DNA of 64,000 nt from Diphasiastrum complanatum (GCA_029204225.1 CM055104.1:39238527-39302526), one strand, 5' to 3'. Shown: positions 1-10,730, counted from the stretch's first letter. The notes: a model not told the origin generated them from the letters alone. A program made the numbers and translations.

Positions 1-849
1 ATATGAATGATCAGAAAGAGTGGTGCGGTGTACAGAGAAGGATGAAATGAAGTGAAGGAGAAACGGTGAACCCATGAAATAGTCGACGACGCTATGTCCT
101 CCACTATGTGAGAAGCAAGTGTAGTCACCAGAGCCTGGCAGCTGAAGAAGGCCATTATAAATGGCCAGTCCATGAGCCTCACCCGACTGAAGCATCTGCT
201 CCCCATATGATGTGACTGGACCCGCTGCATCCGCCGATCGCCGTATAAGACCAAGATCATCCCAATCAAGTGCATGTATCCGCTGTGGGTCATCTGCTGC
301 TCTGTGAAATTCCGTTTGCCTAGACCCAGTCCTGGCATTGAAGTCCCCCGCTAGAAGAATATATCCTCGATCCTCATATCTGATAATGTCCGATGAAATA
401 TCCATGAAAGGTGACTCCTCCTCTGAGGTGAAAGCTGATGTCTCTAGAGGGAAATAACAAATAGCCAAGAATATGTCACGATCTAACTCCATCAACCTGT
501 GGTCCAATCTGATCCAGATATAGCGAGCCTGCTCGTCAGTGTATAGTAGCTCGACCCATGGCTGGAGAGAGTCTCGAAATAAGCAAGCAACACCACCTGA
601 ACCGCGACTAGTCAGTGCCCTCGTCTTCCCTCTGCAAGTAGAAAGCCAGCAAAATCCCTCAATGCAAGGAAGTCCTCTCTCAGGACTCTCATGTGTCTCA
701 GTAAGTATAAGGATATCCCCTATAGTACAAAAATCTCTAAAGTCTCCTGCTGTACCTGAAGAATGGATACCATTGCAGTTCCATAAACTTAACCGCAATG
801 CTTTTGTGAGGGCCCCCGAACCGCTCCTAAGTCCGGGGGGCCCAAATCC
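1..849 (-). CDS. LINE AP-type endonuclease domain (ORF2, partial)
   Basis: Translated on the - strand from 849 to 1 this is open throughout and carries the APE endonuclease motifs in order: LRLSLWNCNG (about 790), LILTETHES with the catalytic Glu (about 700), LLAGDFNART (about 345), SVVDYF (about 90) and TTLSDHS near the edge. This nuclease nicks target DNA to prime reverse transcription. There is no obvious separate start codon: the frame continues directly from the ORF1-like block across UAG 850-852. The reverse transcriptase that should follow lies outside the window. Confidence 0.85.
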
Positions 850-1515
850 CTATGCCTCAGATTTTTGGGGGTCAATGTATTGGGCCTTACCATCCCGATA
901 TATCACCCTTTTTCCCAGTGCTTTGGCTTCGCTGAAAATCTTCCTCCTTTCGGCAACTTGCATAGGTGTGAGATCATCGTCCATGAAGACAAGGGTACCT
1001 CTCAGCCTAGCTCGTAGCCTAAGGACAGGTTGCCGCTCCTCTATTCCCGTGAACCGTATGATGAGTGTAGTTGGATCTCTTTTAGTTCTCCACGCTTTTT
1101 CCATTCTGTTGTGATGGTGGGAAAGTGTATCCGTGAGGAAACTGGATGCTTCGGTAATTGGAGCCTTAGTATTTTCAATTCCTCGCACCCGCACATTCAG
1201 AGATTTATACTTCCGCATTCCTTCTTCAAATATGGTGGCTGAGATGACGCTATTGAAAGTGTGTGTACCTTCTTTAGCGTCTTCTTTGAATAGAGAGGCC
1301 CATGTTTTGGTTTCCGCCTTATATTGCTCAATCCGTTCCTCCAATTCTTGGATCTTTGTGGTGCTGGCGGGTTCTTCTTTTCTGCTCAAGGTCTCTTCCA
1401 AAGATATGATCCGGGCCATCATAGTTTGCTTCTCGATTGCCATAGCTTGTATTGTGGTTTTCAATTGACCCATTTCCATCCTCAGATAGCTAGATTCCAG
1501 TGTAATCTGTTCCAT
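850..1515 (-). CDS. LINE ORF1-like protein (coiled coil plus RNA-binding domain)
   Basis: 221 codons. Residues about 1-75 are rich in Glu, Lys and Leu with heptad-like spacing, as in a coiled coil. Residues about 75-160 contain an RRM-like stretch (KSLNVRVRGIENTKAPITEA). The C-terminal part (TLVFMDDDLTPMQVAERRKI, then LGKRVIYRDGKAQYID) resembles the C-terminal RNA-binding domain of L1 ORF1 nucleic-acid chaperones. The block ends with UAG at 850-852, directly followed in the same frame by the endonuclease. In L1 elements this protein packages the element RNA and assists target-primed reverse transcription. The family assignment is by pattern only. Confidence 0.65.
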   Translation of the reverse strand: MEQITLESSYLRMEMGQLKTTIQAMAIEKQTMMARIISLEETLSRKEEPASTTKIQELEERIEQYKAETKTWASLFKEDAKEGTHTFNSVISATIFEEGMRKYKSLNVRVRGIENTKAPITEASSFLTDTLSHHHNRMEKAWRTKRDPTTLIIRFTGIEERQPVLRLRARLRGTLVFMDDDLTPMQVAERRKIFSEAKALGKRVIYRDGKAQYIDPQKSEA

Positions 1516-1530
1516 GCAAGAGAGAAGGTA

Positions 1531-1929
1531 CTATTCAAATGCTTTCGTAGGAGAGTAGGCTTCTTTAGGGAATGAGGGAGGATAATGGGAGGAGGCAGGA
1601 GAACCATGGAGAAAGGAGAGGGCCAAGGAAGAGGGGGGAGGACTGTGAGCAGGCAGCGAGGGGTTGGGAAGGGCTAGCGAGGGGGTGGGAGGGGCGGGAG
1701 CAGGCTGAGCAGATAGCGAGGGGGTGGGAAGGGCCAGCGAGGGGGTGGGAGGGGCGGGAGTAGGCTGAGCAGGCAGCGAGGGGGTGGGAAGGGCCAGCGA
1801 GGGGGTGGGAGAGGTGGTGACAGAGGGAGTAGGCAGCGAGGGGGTGTGTGAAGGGCCAGCGACAGGCTGCAAAGGAGAGGAAGGGGAGAGAGGGGGAGGG
1901 GAGCGAGGGCTCCCCTTTTTTCCGGCCAT
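1531..1929 (-). CDS. Pro/Ser-rich N-terminal block of LINE ORF
   Basis: A 132-codon low-complexity block starting with MAGKKGSPRS and rich in Pro, Ser, Ala and Leu. Its core is a 20-residue repeat built on PTPSLALPTPSL and encoded by a GC-rich DNA minisatellite. It ends at a UAG (1531-1533), but the same frame runs on without another stop into the next block, whose first ATG is at 1515. I recognise no catalytic domain. It may be a disordered leader of the LINE ORF1 protein, or 5' region that is merely open because of its composition. The in-frame link to ORF1 favours the first reading. Confidence 0.5.
   Translation of the reverse strand: MAGKKGSPRSPPPLSPSSPLQPVAGPSHTPSLPTPSVTTSPTPSLALPTPSLPAQPTPAPPTPSLALPTPSLSAQPAPAPPTPSLALPNPSLPAHSPPPSSLALSFLHGSPASSHYPPSFPKEAYSPTKAFE
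1657..1862 (-). repeat. coding minisatellite, about 60-bp period
   Basis: Tandem GC-rich units built from two related halves, one with core gcgagggggtgggaagggcc and one with core gcgagggggtgggaggggcg followed by a caggctgagcag-type spacer. About three and a half units are visible. On the - strand they encode the Pro/Ser/Ala repeat of the LINE N-terminal block. Confidence 0.8.
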
Positions 1930-2006
1930 GGAGACCCGTTGAGTGCGATGGAGGTCAGGGGGGAGGTGAGTGCGACCGGGGTAGGGCGAGCTAGGCCAGG
2001 GTAGCA

Positions 2007-2009
<3 letters not shown>

Positions 2010-2063
<54 letters not shown>

Positions 2064-2075
2064 AAGAAAGAAAGC
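2010..2075. repeat. (GA)n microsatellite with (AAAG)n tail
   Basis: Uninterrupted AG dinucleotides to about 2058, then (AAAG)4. It adjoins a LINE-tail-like segment. Confidence 0.95.
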
Positions 2076-2168
2076 TTTATTAATGTCTTTTCCATGCCAA
2101 AAGGCATATAAGACCAAAAAGGAGTACATGTCAAGTATGTGAAAACCATGGGAGCGTATATAAACGTC

Positions 2169-2172
<4 letters not shown>
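2072..2172 (-). mobile_element. LINE-type 3' tail fragment (copy 1)
   Basis: About 100 bp between two GA tracts. On the - strand it reads from ctcccatggtt through catacttgacatgtact and gccttttggc to attaataaagctttcttt. A second copy lies on the + strand at 15287-15400, again flanked by CT tracts. The layout (AATAAA-like signal followed by a simple-sequence tail) suggests a LINE or SINE 3' end. The family is not identified. Confidence 0.55.

Positions 2173-2230
<58 letters not shown>
2172..2230. repeat. (GA)n microsatellite
   Basis: About 29 uninterrupted GA units. Confidence 0.95.
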
Positions 2231-2234
<4 letters not shown>

Positions 2235-2467
2235 GCTTGCTATTTCTGAAACAATGTGCAAGATTCAAGCAGCTAGTGAGCTAAATCTGTTGGCAGTGAT
2301 GGGGTTCTGGCCCAGCTAGCATGTTTCCAACAATCTGCTTCAGAATGAAGCAATGGCTGGCTTAGCGATCTACTTTAGATTATCAATGGTTGGGTGAATC
2401 TCTTGGCAAACATTTTAATGGCAGAAGCATTCAGGTAGCCATCAGCGAGGGGGAGGAGCGCTGGGCC

Positions 2468-2470
<3 letters not shown>

Positions 2471-2524
<54 letters not shown>
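2471..2524. repeat. (GA)n microsatellite
   Basis: About 27 uninterrupted GA units. The three tracts between 2010 and 2524 make this the most GA-rich part of the window. Confidence 0.95.
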
Positions 2525-2526
<2 letters not shown>

Positions 2527-3806
2527 ATTACATTATTACGAATTATGTAAAATTTAAATTAGAATCTAGATTGTCGAATGTTGAGTGTTTTGAGTTCATA
2601 AATTTATAAGTTTATTGTTATTTGTTTCATGATTCATCTATGATTTGACATTTTAGGGTTACTGTTCTAAAGTTCGAACCCTAAAAGTATATATAATACA
2701 GGTGTCAGGTAACACATCAGGTAAAGTTTAAACGGATCGTTGGAATTTAAATTCTTTAATGCTTATAATTCAATCATGATTTCTATTATCATCAATGCAT
2801 TATGTACTATGTTTTTGGCTTTACTAATCTACAAAAAAAAATGAGTTTTGAAACCCTAAAACCGATTCACTCCAAACAGGAAGGAAACTCTAATTGGATG
2901 CATGAACCCTTACTTTGGGATGTGATTGACACTCATGATGTCAGCTTTTGTAAAAATCTAAAAAAATTGAAGTCTCTGTAGAAGGTTAATGTGGATGTGT
3001 TTTTATGCGTGTCAAGGACCTGCTCTTGTGCATTGATGACATGATAAGGCATTTCCTAGCATTTAGCCCATGCTACGCAGGGGGCTAATGGTTTAAGATT
3101 CTGTGGATGTACTCCATGATAGGAAAGAAGATGGCACATCTTTTTCGCTATGTCTGAGTATATCCGAGACTTGATATTGATAAGTATAAATACATTGATA
3201 TTGATAAGTAAAATACATAAATAATAATGTAAATTTTTTTATGATGGTTTGAATGTAACCTATCCTCAAAATCTCTTTGACAACCATGATACTTCTGGGT
3301 CATTAACTATGCATGTTTCTATTGATTATGGACTCTCACACGACACCTTTGTAAAATGAAAAGTCCTCACCTTTCGCTTTCCTGATCATAATGCCTGGTT
3401 ACTACCCAAACCAAAGAGTCTTTTATGACATGTTCTCAGTCGGGGGACATCTTTTTTAATGCTTTAAAACACTCTTCAAAAGAGGAAGCATTTTGGCATT
3501 TCCTTCATAATGAGGCTTGGAGAATTTTTTTTTGAAAGTTTTGAACAGGATCTGAAGTTCCTCTGACTAAGAAAAAATTGTTATTAAGCACAACTTTCTG
3601 TAAATAATCTATCCAGGAAGGTTTTAAGGTGATTTAGGTACTGCTTTTGTGATTTCTTTGGAGTATGCCAGCTTTTGAGAACTCTACTTGGCAATTAAAT
3701 CTTATCATGTAGAACTGAACTTGACTTTGTCCAAAGTCAAATGTAATAATAAGCACATGGACTTTATATATTGTCTCTTGTCTCGTTTGTTAACTACTAT
3801 TTTCAG
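2525..3806. other. AT-rich non-coding stretch, probably ECA3 intron
   Basis: No recognisable coding segment, RNA gene or transposon terminus on either strand. In particular, no sequence matching the DKTGTLT phosphorylation motif or the strand preceding the ECA3 N domain is visible, so the upstream exons lie left of the window. This is best read as an intron of the calcium ATPase gene. Confidence 0.5.
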
Positions 3807-3833
3807 GCATTCCCTTTACAAAACATGAAGATG
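3807..3833 (+). CDS. ECA3: possible 27-nt ECA3 microexon
   Basis: A 9-codon segment flanked by good signals (ttttcag before, gtgagt after) and in phase 0 with the next exon. It would add AFPLQNMKM before IDYPAH. The length fits the short linker before this point in ECA3 proteins, but sequence agreement is weak beyond one Asn and the hydrophobic positions. It could be chance. Confidence 0.3.
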
Positions 3834-4149
3834 GTGAGTTGTGGAGTTGTATTTTATTTTTGCTTTCGAGGTTCTTACTGGATCCACAGAAAGTAACATC
3901 ATGTGTTCATATGGACACTGATGGTATGGATATAGTTTCATGGCTTATACCAATATAATCATGTGTTCTTTCTGTATGTTTGGATGTTATTTGAGATTGG
4001 AAATGGGGGACATCGATGGTTTTAACATGGTCAGTAACACTCTGAACCTTGCTAGAGTCGTGCATGAGCAAGTAGGGGCTTCCCTTGTTTACGACATTGT
4101 TTTTTCCTAGTAAACTTTGAAGTGCTGACAGACTCTTGCATTTTGACAG

Positions 4150-4302
4150 ATTGACTATCCAGCTCATTTGCATTGTTTATTACATTTAGCGATGTGCTCT
4201 TCAATTTGCAATGAGTCAAGTGTGCAATATAATGTAGAGAAGGCAATATACGAAAAGATTGGGGAATCTACGGAGGTTGCAATTCGTGTCCTTGCTGAAA
4301 AG
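4150..4302 (+). CDS. ECA3: ECA3 exon: N-domain start
   Basis: 153 nt, phase 0 in and out, after ttttgacag and before gtgcaat. It encodes IDYPAHLHCLLHLAMCSSIC, and after a short variable stretch YEKIGESTEVAIRVLAEK. The segment HLAMCSS...KIGESTEVAxRVLAEK is a hallmark of ECA3-type pumps within the ATP-binding domain. The next exon continues with the expected (V/I)GLPGFDSMPS. The intron behind it is 1,179 nt and shows no transposon that I recognise. Confidence 0.88.
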
Positions 4303-5481
4303 GTGCAATCATCTATATTGGTTATTTTACATTTTGATTGTATCAAGTGACACGTTTGGGGAAGTTAGTTGACTTTCATTTTGATACTGAACCAAAAATG
4401 CTTGATTGGATGACAAACTCTTAAGTTTCTTGTTTGAGCATAAACAATCTATACGCAGTACGGTAATGAACAATACTTGAGTTTTTAGAATGAGATATTT
4501 ATCCCTGAAGTTGCCTTTTTTGACTTGAAGACAAATGCTGAATCAAGAAACTACCAACGTGCGCTCACACACACACCTATTGTTATTGATACCATCCAGT
4601 TTTTCATTCTTACCACCAAAACGATTCATTTTGCTACTCAGACCTGCAAGTCTGGACAGCTCGACCTAGTTTGATTCACTGCCACATGCACAAACTGAAT
4701 TTCATTTGTTTTAAACATCTTATACGTTATTATTTAGGATGTGGTAGTTTGTGCAGTTTCATTACTATTAGCCCTGGTGAAGACATGACACACCTCTTCT
4801 ATGTTGGATGTTACGCGGCCTTTATATGTAATGTGAAATTTGAATAGAAAATACAATAGGAACTCGACTATAGCAGGATGCTCTAAGAGTCAGAAAGATA
4901 AATTCAGTATTTAATTTCAATTTTCTCATAGTGAGGGCCATAATTACATCTAAATACAGAATGACAGTGACAGTAAAATGTTTTTCACCTTATGAGCTTT
5001 TTGTTAATACCTGTAGGCCTTGTGGAAAATGAGAGGGTAAGAGAATTGGTATCAGATTTTCATCCAGTGTGGATGACATGGTATTTAATATGGCAAAGGA
5101 ATGAAAGTGAAGAAATGAAGAAGTTTAACATTTTTACGACTAGATATTGAATAGGATATCCTTTAGGACCTCAGCGAAGTTAACATAATTCATGATAATG
5201 TGGATAGGTTTACTCTCTGGATATTTCTAAATTGATGAAAGCTTCATCTTTTAAGTAAGTGAATGACTGTTTGATGGCTTCTTTCCTCACCTCGAGTTCT
5301 GAAGTTCGACTCCACTGAGAGACGCGTGGATATGCAATCAAAAATTAGAATGTCAATTTTGTTATATGTACTCTGCCTTTTAGATAGTTTCAAGAGAGGT
5401 TTGTGGTGATTTTTGGTGCTTCAAAGTTAGTACATAGAATACTGCTGAATCTTCTGTTTGGTTGCCTGATTTCTTGTGCAG

Positions 5482-5586
5482 ATTGGCTTGCCAGGTTTTG
5501 ATTCCATGCCGTCTTCACTGACCATGTTAAGTAGAAGTGAACGTGTATCTTACTGCAATCATTACTGGGAGCAGCAATTCAAAAAG
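5482..5586 (+). CDS. ECA3: ECA3 exon: N domain (LPGFDSMPS segment)
   Basis: 105 nt, phase 0 in and out, between ttcttgtgcag and gttaca. It encodes IGLPGFDSMPSSLTMLSRSE, then RVSYCNHYWEQQFKK, matching the ECA3 segment that links the EKIGESTE helix to the KMMSVLC strand. No stop or frameshift. The following intron is only 437 nt. Confidence 0.9.
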
Positions 5587-6023
5587 GTTACATTTCAAAA
5601 CTATGATTCCTAATGAGAACATAGTCGAATCTTGGTCTGAGAATAAAAGCTTTACTTAAATCTTTATTCATCAAGAGCTATTGCTCCTCTTCATGAAGGT
5701 TGTAGAAGGTGGGGTCCCTTATGAAATGAGTTGCATGAAATTGGTGTTCTTTGCTTGTCTAAAACATTTCCCCAAAAGATTATGTATTCTATTGATGACT
5801 TAAAAATCAATACCACACATGAGGGCACAGGCTGAACTATTGTGGTTTAAGGCTTGATGAAAGTCATGTAATGAGCTGCAGGAGCCTTGGTTATTATGGA
5901 GTGGTCAGATTTTCCTTTTGTCTCAGGTTTAATCTAATAGCATGAAGACATCATAGAGCACTTTCCTGAAGTTGGAAACAAAAACTGACCTGCTAATCAA
6001 AGCTTGAATTTGAACTTTTACAG

Positions 6024-6220
6024 ATAGCAACCTTGGAGTTTTCTCATGAACGTAAGATGATGAGCGTGCTCTGTGTCTGCAATCAGCAAACACTTGTTTT
6101 CTGCAAAGGTGCTCCAGAAGCTATATTTCAAAGATGCTCTAGTGTGCTACAAAATGATGATGGAAAAATTGTGCCCTTCAGTACAAAGATTCGTGCCGAG
6201 TTAGAGGACCAACTTTGCAG
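6024..6220 (+). CDS. ECA3: ECA3 exon: N domain with KGAPE nucleotide-binding motif
   Basis: 197 nt, phase 0 in, ending after two bases of a codon, between ttttacag and gtgcttgt. It encodes IATLEFSHERKMMSVLC, then VFCKGAPEAIFQRC and IRAELEDQLC. The Lys of KGAPE is the residue that contacts ATP in P-type pumps, and KMMSV is also conserved. The split codon (AG|C, Ser) is completed only at 44775, so the transcript must cross 38,554 nt. If that intron were retained, translation would run on into the intron and end at a stop shortly after. Confidence 0.92.
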
Positions 6221-6452
6221 GTGCTTGTACAGAAATATCTCTTTCATGTGTTGTATATTATTGAGGGTGAGTTTTCAAATTGGCAGATTCAGCTTGCTGA
6301 TATAACGAAGACTTATAGAACTTGCGCACATGATAAAGTAATCTTTGTGATCGTTTTCAATATGTTGGGAACAACAACAAATGATCACAGTTCAAGTTAT
6401 AAAACTCTACCGTTCTCACGTGCATGCACTTTGAAGGGTGATGATGGGGTGA

Positions 6453-6907
6453 CATTAGGAAAACACAACAGGAGACACTATGGAGCAAAACCACCCAACC
6501 AAACCTAGATCAATCCTGGATCCTGGATCTAGCCCCCAAGCCATGCCATGTGATAGCAAGAGCAGAATAGAGAAACTGGCGACCTGAACCAAGTTGTCGA
6601 CAAGAGAATCCCTACCCCAATATATAGAGAGTAGTTTTTTGTGCATGAACCAATGCAATCTCCATGCAGTCCAACTATAAATAGATCACATCTCTTCGTG
6701 CAGTCCTCTTGCCTATATCTGTCACACGTACATGCACTACTCCATATGTCTCAATTACAGTGTCTGGGTCCTCTCAAGGTCATTAGTCACAAACAGGCCT
6801 CGATGTGGATTAAATCTAGGCGTGACCAATATTCTCAAACACTGGAGGGCCGGTCTACCGGTAATATTAGGACTATTCCATGTCCTTAATTGAATATCGC
6901 CGTAACA
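6453..6907 (-). repeat. diverged LTR of the old gypsy element
   Basis: Matches the 489-bp LTRs at 23588 and 29987 along most of its length, with shared landmarks agcccccaagccatgcca, caatatatagagagta, tccatatgtctcaatta and a terminal cgtaaca. Many substitutions separate it from them. The purine tract (- strand aagggaggaagaa) follows directly at 6908-6920. The left boundary is approximate. Confidence 0.75.
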
Positions 6908-7919
6908 TTCTTCCTCCCTTAAACAGGTTCTGTCCTCAAAACGGGAAAAAGAAGAAATGAAATTATTGCTTACGCTTTCAAGTCCTACCCAGGAATCATT
7001 ATTCTTAGTCTAATCTTTGCTTTTGAATAAGTACTCAGAGATGCAACAATTTTTCAATTGCTTGCCTCTACTTAGGAGTACTAACATGAACCACTGGGTG
7101 AGTCAACTCTTTATTTCATAGATCAAATCCGAAAGCTGAAGAAATTCCATTTAAATCATAGTCTAAAGTTTGGCCACAATTTCTTGCAGATAAAAGTGTC
7201 TCTTGGTACAAATATCCTTAGAGTATCCAAATATTCTAAAATACAATAGTTCAATCAACCAAAATCTCTAGGAGATCCATCAAGTCTCAGACAACTATAA
7301 CTCAATCCAAAGCACTGCAGTTACTCTATGAGTTAATAGCCCCATTTCTAGCATCCCATGCAAGAAATTAGCAATCTATCTGTATCTCAATAGATTTATC
7401 AATCTCCTATAAATCCGAAGATCTAGATGAACCTCGTACACAAGCACTTATAGACTACAATCTGTACTAGAATACAATCCACTAAGGTAAGCAAAACTCC
7501 CAATAAGCAAAACCAATTACTTTACGAGATATGCCTGTAAGATGCATAGGACTCAATAATTTACTGGAGTAAAGAGATTTAGATTTCAAAACACTTATCT
7601 AAACTCAACTCGAAATCAATAGGCCGGAAGTTATACACTCATAATAACTAAGTATCTGTTTATGATTCATCAATCACAAATAATTAGATTCTTATGATTC
7701 GTCAATCATAATCCACTGGAATATAATCCCATACTTAATCATTAAAGAACACTGGAGTGTATGTCCAACCAAACTCAACTGAATTCCAAAAATTCAGTTA
7801 ACCATTCTTGGAACCATTATGATTCGGTATCCAATTGGTCGCTTTGGGATACACTCACTAATGAATTGAGTCTATTTCTCAATTGAGAAATACACGCCCA
7901 AGAATTCCGTATATCCTAA

Positions 7920-8329
7920 AGTTATGATCAAAATCTCAGGTGTTGAATCAATGAAGCATAAAAGACAGCAATAGACTAAAGCCCTACAAGCAATAGACAA
8001 GACAATAGGTTCTCCCACGAAGAGCCCAAGCAATACCAATCAATAATCTGAAAAATGAGTGTACAAATGCCCCTATAAATACCCTACCAATGAACCCTAA
8101 AATAGGAATTCAAAAGTAAAGGGAGGCAAAATGTGGAGGGAAAATAGTGTGCCAATGTCATAAAAAAGGACCCAGTGCGGGTCATAAGCATATAAAAAGG
8201 CTCTGGGGCCTGTACATGACTAATATGAAATGCGTAACCAGAAATATACATAACCAACAGTAAATGTAAAGAGGCCTGCAGAATATATGCAGAGTAGCCC
8301 AGTAGGCCTGTATCCTGTAGTCCGTAACT
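7920..8329 (-). repeat. 3' LTR of gypsy element 7920-14059
   Basis: 410 bp, starting agttatg and ending gtaact. Compared with the other LTR it lacks about 55 bp near 8151, apparently by deletion between two gcc-type short repeats. Confidence 0.88.
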
Positions 8330-8479
8330 CTCCCTGGCTATAAAGAACATTGCCCCCAATGTAGGCAAAATAAGATAAGAACCAGTGGCAGAGAAAAATA
8401 CTGCATCAAGATATCCCATCTGAGAAAGGAACATCAAGAGAAGCCGGAGCATCCCGAGAAGCAATGGTAGCTACAAGTG

Positions 8480-8945
8480 AGCGAGCCTAATCAGCCAGGA
8501 CAGGGGTATGATAAAAAACATCAATGGGCTCCCAAGTAGCCTCCTCAATAGGACGACCATCCCACTGCACCAAAAACTGAACCTGCCGATGGCGACGACT
8601 ATGCAATAAGCGCACCTGTAAAATAGCAACTGGCAAGAATGGAAAAAGCTCTGGATCTGGAGGAAATGAGGAATCTCGAGGAGCATCATCCTCAATAGCA
8701 GCACGTAATAAACTGACATGAAAGATATCACAAGCCCGAGTAGCAGCAAGTAACTCAAGACGATATGTAACTGGACTGAGGCGCTCAAGAATCTGAAAAG
8801 GCCCATAATAGCGCGGCGCAAGCTTCTCAGTAGAAGCAAGACCCTGTACAAAACGATGGCGAGCAAAGCATAACCGGAGAAAAACAGTACCTCCCTCCGC
8901 AAACTCAACATGGCGCCGATGACGATCAACAATGGTCCTGTACCG
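8480..8945 (-). pseudogene. integrase C-terminal and chromodomain segment
   Basis: Continues the integrase frame after UAG 8946-8948. The text reads RYRTIVDRHRRHVEF, then LAPRYYGPFQILERLSPVTY, ACDIFHVSLLR, and near the end RHRQVQFLVQWDGRPIEEAT. These are the linker typical of gypsy integrases and a chromodomain with the usual VQWxxxPxxEATWEP ending. The chromodomain directs integration by binding histone tails. The segment is open to a stop near 8480. Confidence 0.8.
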
Positions 8946-9953
8946 CTACTGAATATGCTGTAAATGAGTAGCAGCTCTAGTAATAATCTCCCGAGCACTC
9001 GAAAGATCAGATGAAATAGTAACAGGTGCATCATCTGGAGGAGCAGGTATACCGGGTAGAACTGGTGAGTATCCATGAGCAAGCAGGAAAGGAGAAACAC
9101 CTGTGCTGGAACTAACAGAACTGCTATAAGTATACTCAGCCAAACATAAATGCTGATCCCAATCACGACCAGAAGGAGAAACATAATGTCGTAAATAATC
9201 CTCCAATACCCGGTTAATAACCTCAGACTGACCATCCGCAGAAGAATGATAAGCAGTGCCCATAAGTATCCTAACATCCAAGATATGCATAAGCTCTGTC
9301 CAAAAACCTGATGTAAACTTGGTATCCCGATCAGTAAGTATAGATCGTGGGAGACCATGTAAGCGGAAAATCTCAGAAATAAATATACGACTACACTGCT
9401 CTGCTGTAATAGTAGGTATGAAATGAGCTTGTTTAGAAAACCTATCAACTGCCACCAAACAAGAATCATGACCACGCTGAGCATGAGGAAGACCTAAAAT
9501 GAAGTCCATAGATATATCAGTCCACTGGCGGGAAGGAATAGGCCAACTTTGAAGGAGACCGCCAGGTTTTTCACGGGAATACTTGTTACGAAGGCAAAAA
9601 TCACAAGTATGAATAAGGTGGGAAAGCTCACGCTTCATGGAAGGCCAATAAAAATGTTCTTTCAAACGGAACAAGGACTTCTGAAAACCAAAATGGCCAC
9701 CAACAGGAGAGGAATGGGCATCAAGAAGGAGTTGTGGACGTATGTCGAGAGTGTTGGGAATACATAACGAACCATAGTGAAACAAACGATGATTAACAAT
9801 GGAATAAACCTGGTGAGGGTGAGAGGAAGGACGAGAGGCAGACGACATAACATCACGAAAGTCTGGACATGTGGCATAAGCCTGAGGAAGATCATCATAC
9901 CAAGAGTGGGGAGACGTAACAAGACTGTAAGTAAGAGCAGGTAAATGAGACAA
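8946..9953 (-). pseudogene. gypsy integrase core
   Basis: An open block carrying the zinc-binding HHCC region (GGHFGFQKSLFRLKEHFYWP, THTCDFCLRNK-like) and the DDE core: Asp in DISMDFILGLP, Asp in SILTDRDTKFTSGFW, Glu in SSADGQSEVINR. It ends at UAG 8946-8948 after HLQHIQ. The same frame then carries the integrase C-terminus and chromodomain. A defective relative at 49323-60037 has a UAG at the same codon. Confidence 0.85.
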
Positions 9954-10034
9954 AGCATCAGCAGCAGCGTTACTTTTACCAGGCTTATAATGAATATCAA
10001 AATGAAAGGACTGTAAAAACTGAAGCCAACGGTA

Positions 10035-10730
10035 CTAACGATCACTAAGATCCTTTTGTGTATACGAATAACGAAGTGACTGGTGATCAGTAAAAACATC
10101 AAACGAAACACGATACAGATAATGACGCCACTTCTTTAAAGCAAAAATGATAGCAAGCAACTCTTTTTCATGAGTGGAATAGCGCTGCTCATACGAACGA
10201 AGACGACGAGATTCATATGCAATAACACATTGACGCTGACGTAACAAAGCACCTAATCCTGTGGAACGAGCATCAGTCTCAACAGCAAAACGCTGGGAAA
10301 AATCTGGAAGACATAAAACAGGGGCAGTGGTAAGCAAAGTATCAAAAGTTGACTGACATGCGGGAGTCCAAGCAAACGAAGTTTCCTTTTTCAACAGAGC
10401 ATGCAAAGGAGATGCAAGAGTGGCAAAATGAGCAACTGGTTTATGAAGATGGATAGCAAGACCAAGGAACATACGAACATCATGAACATCAGCAGGCACA
10501 GGCCATGAAAGAATAGAACGGACCTTACGAGAGTCGAGACGAACAGTACCATTAGTAACAAAGAAGCCCAAAAACTCGATTTGTACAACAACAAAAGAAC
10601 ATTTAGGACGTTTAGCATACAGATGATGAGTAACTAACAAAACAAAAACAGAACGAACGTGCTGAACATGAAGAGAGTGTGGTGCTATAAATGAGGATAT
10701 CGTCAAAATAAACAATGACACACTTTCCAA
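10035..10730 (-). pseudogene. reverse transcriptase C-terminus and RNase H
   Basis: Carries CSFVVVQIEFLGFFVTNGTV, the palm-to-thumb part of a gypsy RT, then RNase H with FAVETDARSTGLGALL, ESRRLRSYEQRYSTHEKELL and the Asp in VFTDHQSLRY. The first 30 or so residues are out of frame: the real frame there reads [16 protein letters not shown] and [10 protein letters not shown] with the RT active-site DD. A small deletion and frameshift near 10770 therefore separates it from the upstream RT half. Confidence 0.85.

Larger units (their letters stand above)
1..2009 (-). mobile_element. LINE (L1-like non-LTR retrotransposon), 3' part cut by window edge
   Basis: Read on the - strand, this stretch has a GC-rich 5' region, a Pro/Ser-rich N-terminal block, a coiled-coil/RNA-binding ORF1-like block and an apurinic-type endonuclease. 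That is the 5' half of an L1-like LINE. The reverse transcriptase would lie beyond base 1. All three coding blocks share one frame and are separated only by two UAG codons, at 1531-1533 and 850-852. The upstream limit is set here at the (GA)n tract near 2010, which is an inference. It lies upstream of the ECA3-like exons and in the opposite orientation. Confidence 0.85.

Noticed and set aside
1674-2261. Long open frames through GA/CT repeats (also near 15185 and 15171)
   Set aside because: They are open only because dinucleotide repeats lack stops (poly Arg-Glu or Ser-Leu). No conserved domain.
8084-8464. Leu/Phe-rich open frames on the - strand as membrane proteins (also 8471-9484, 11810-12457, 58289-58555)
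   Set aside because: They overlap integrase, gag and LTR sequences in the wrong frame; the hydrophobic composition is a shadow of the true frame.
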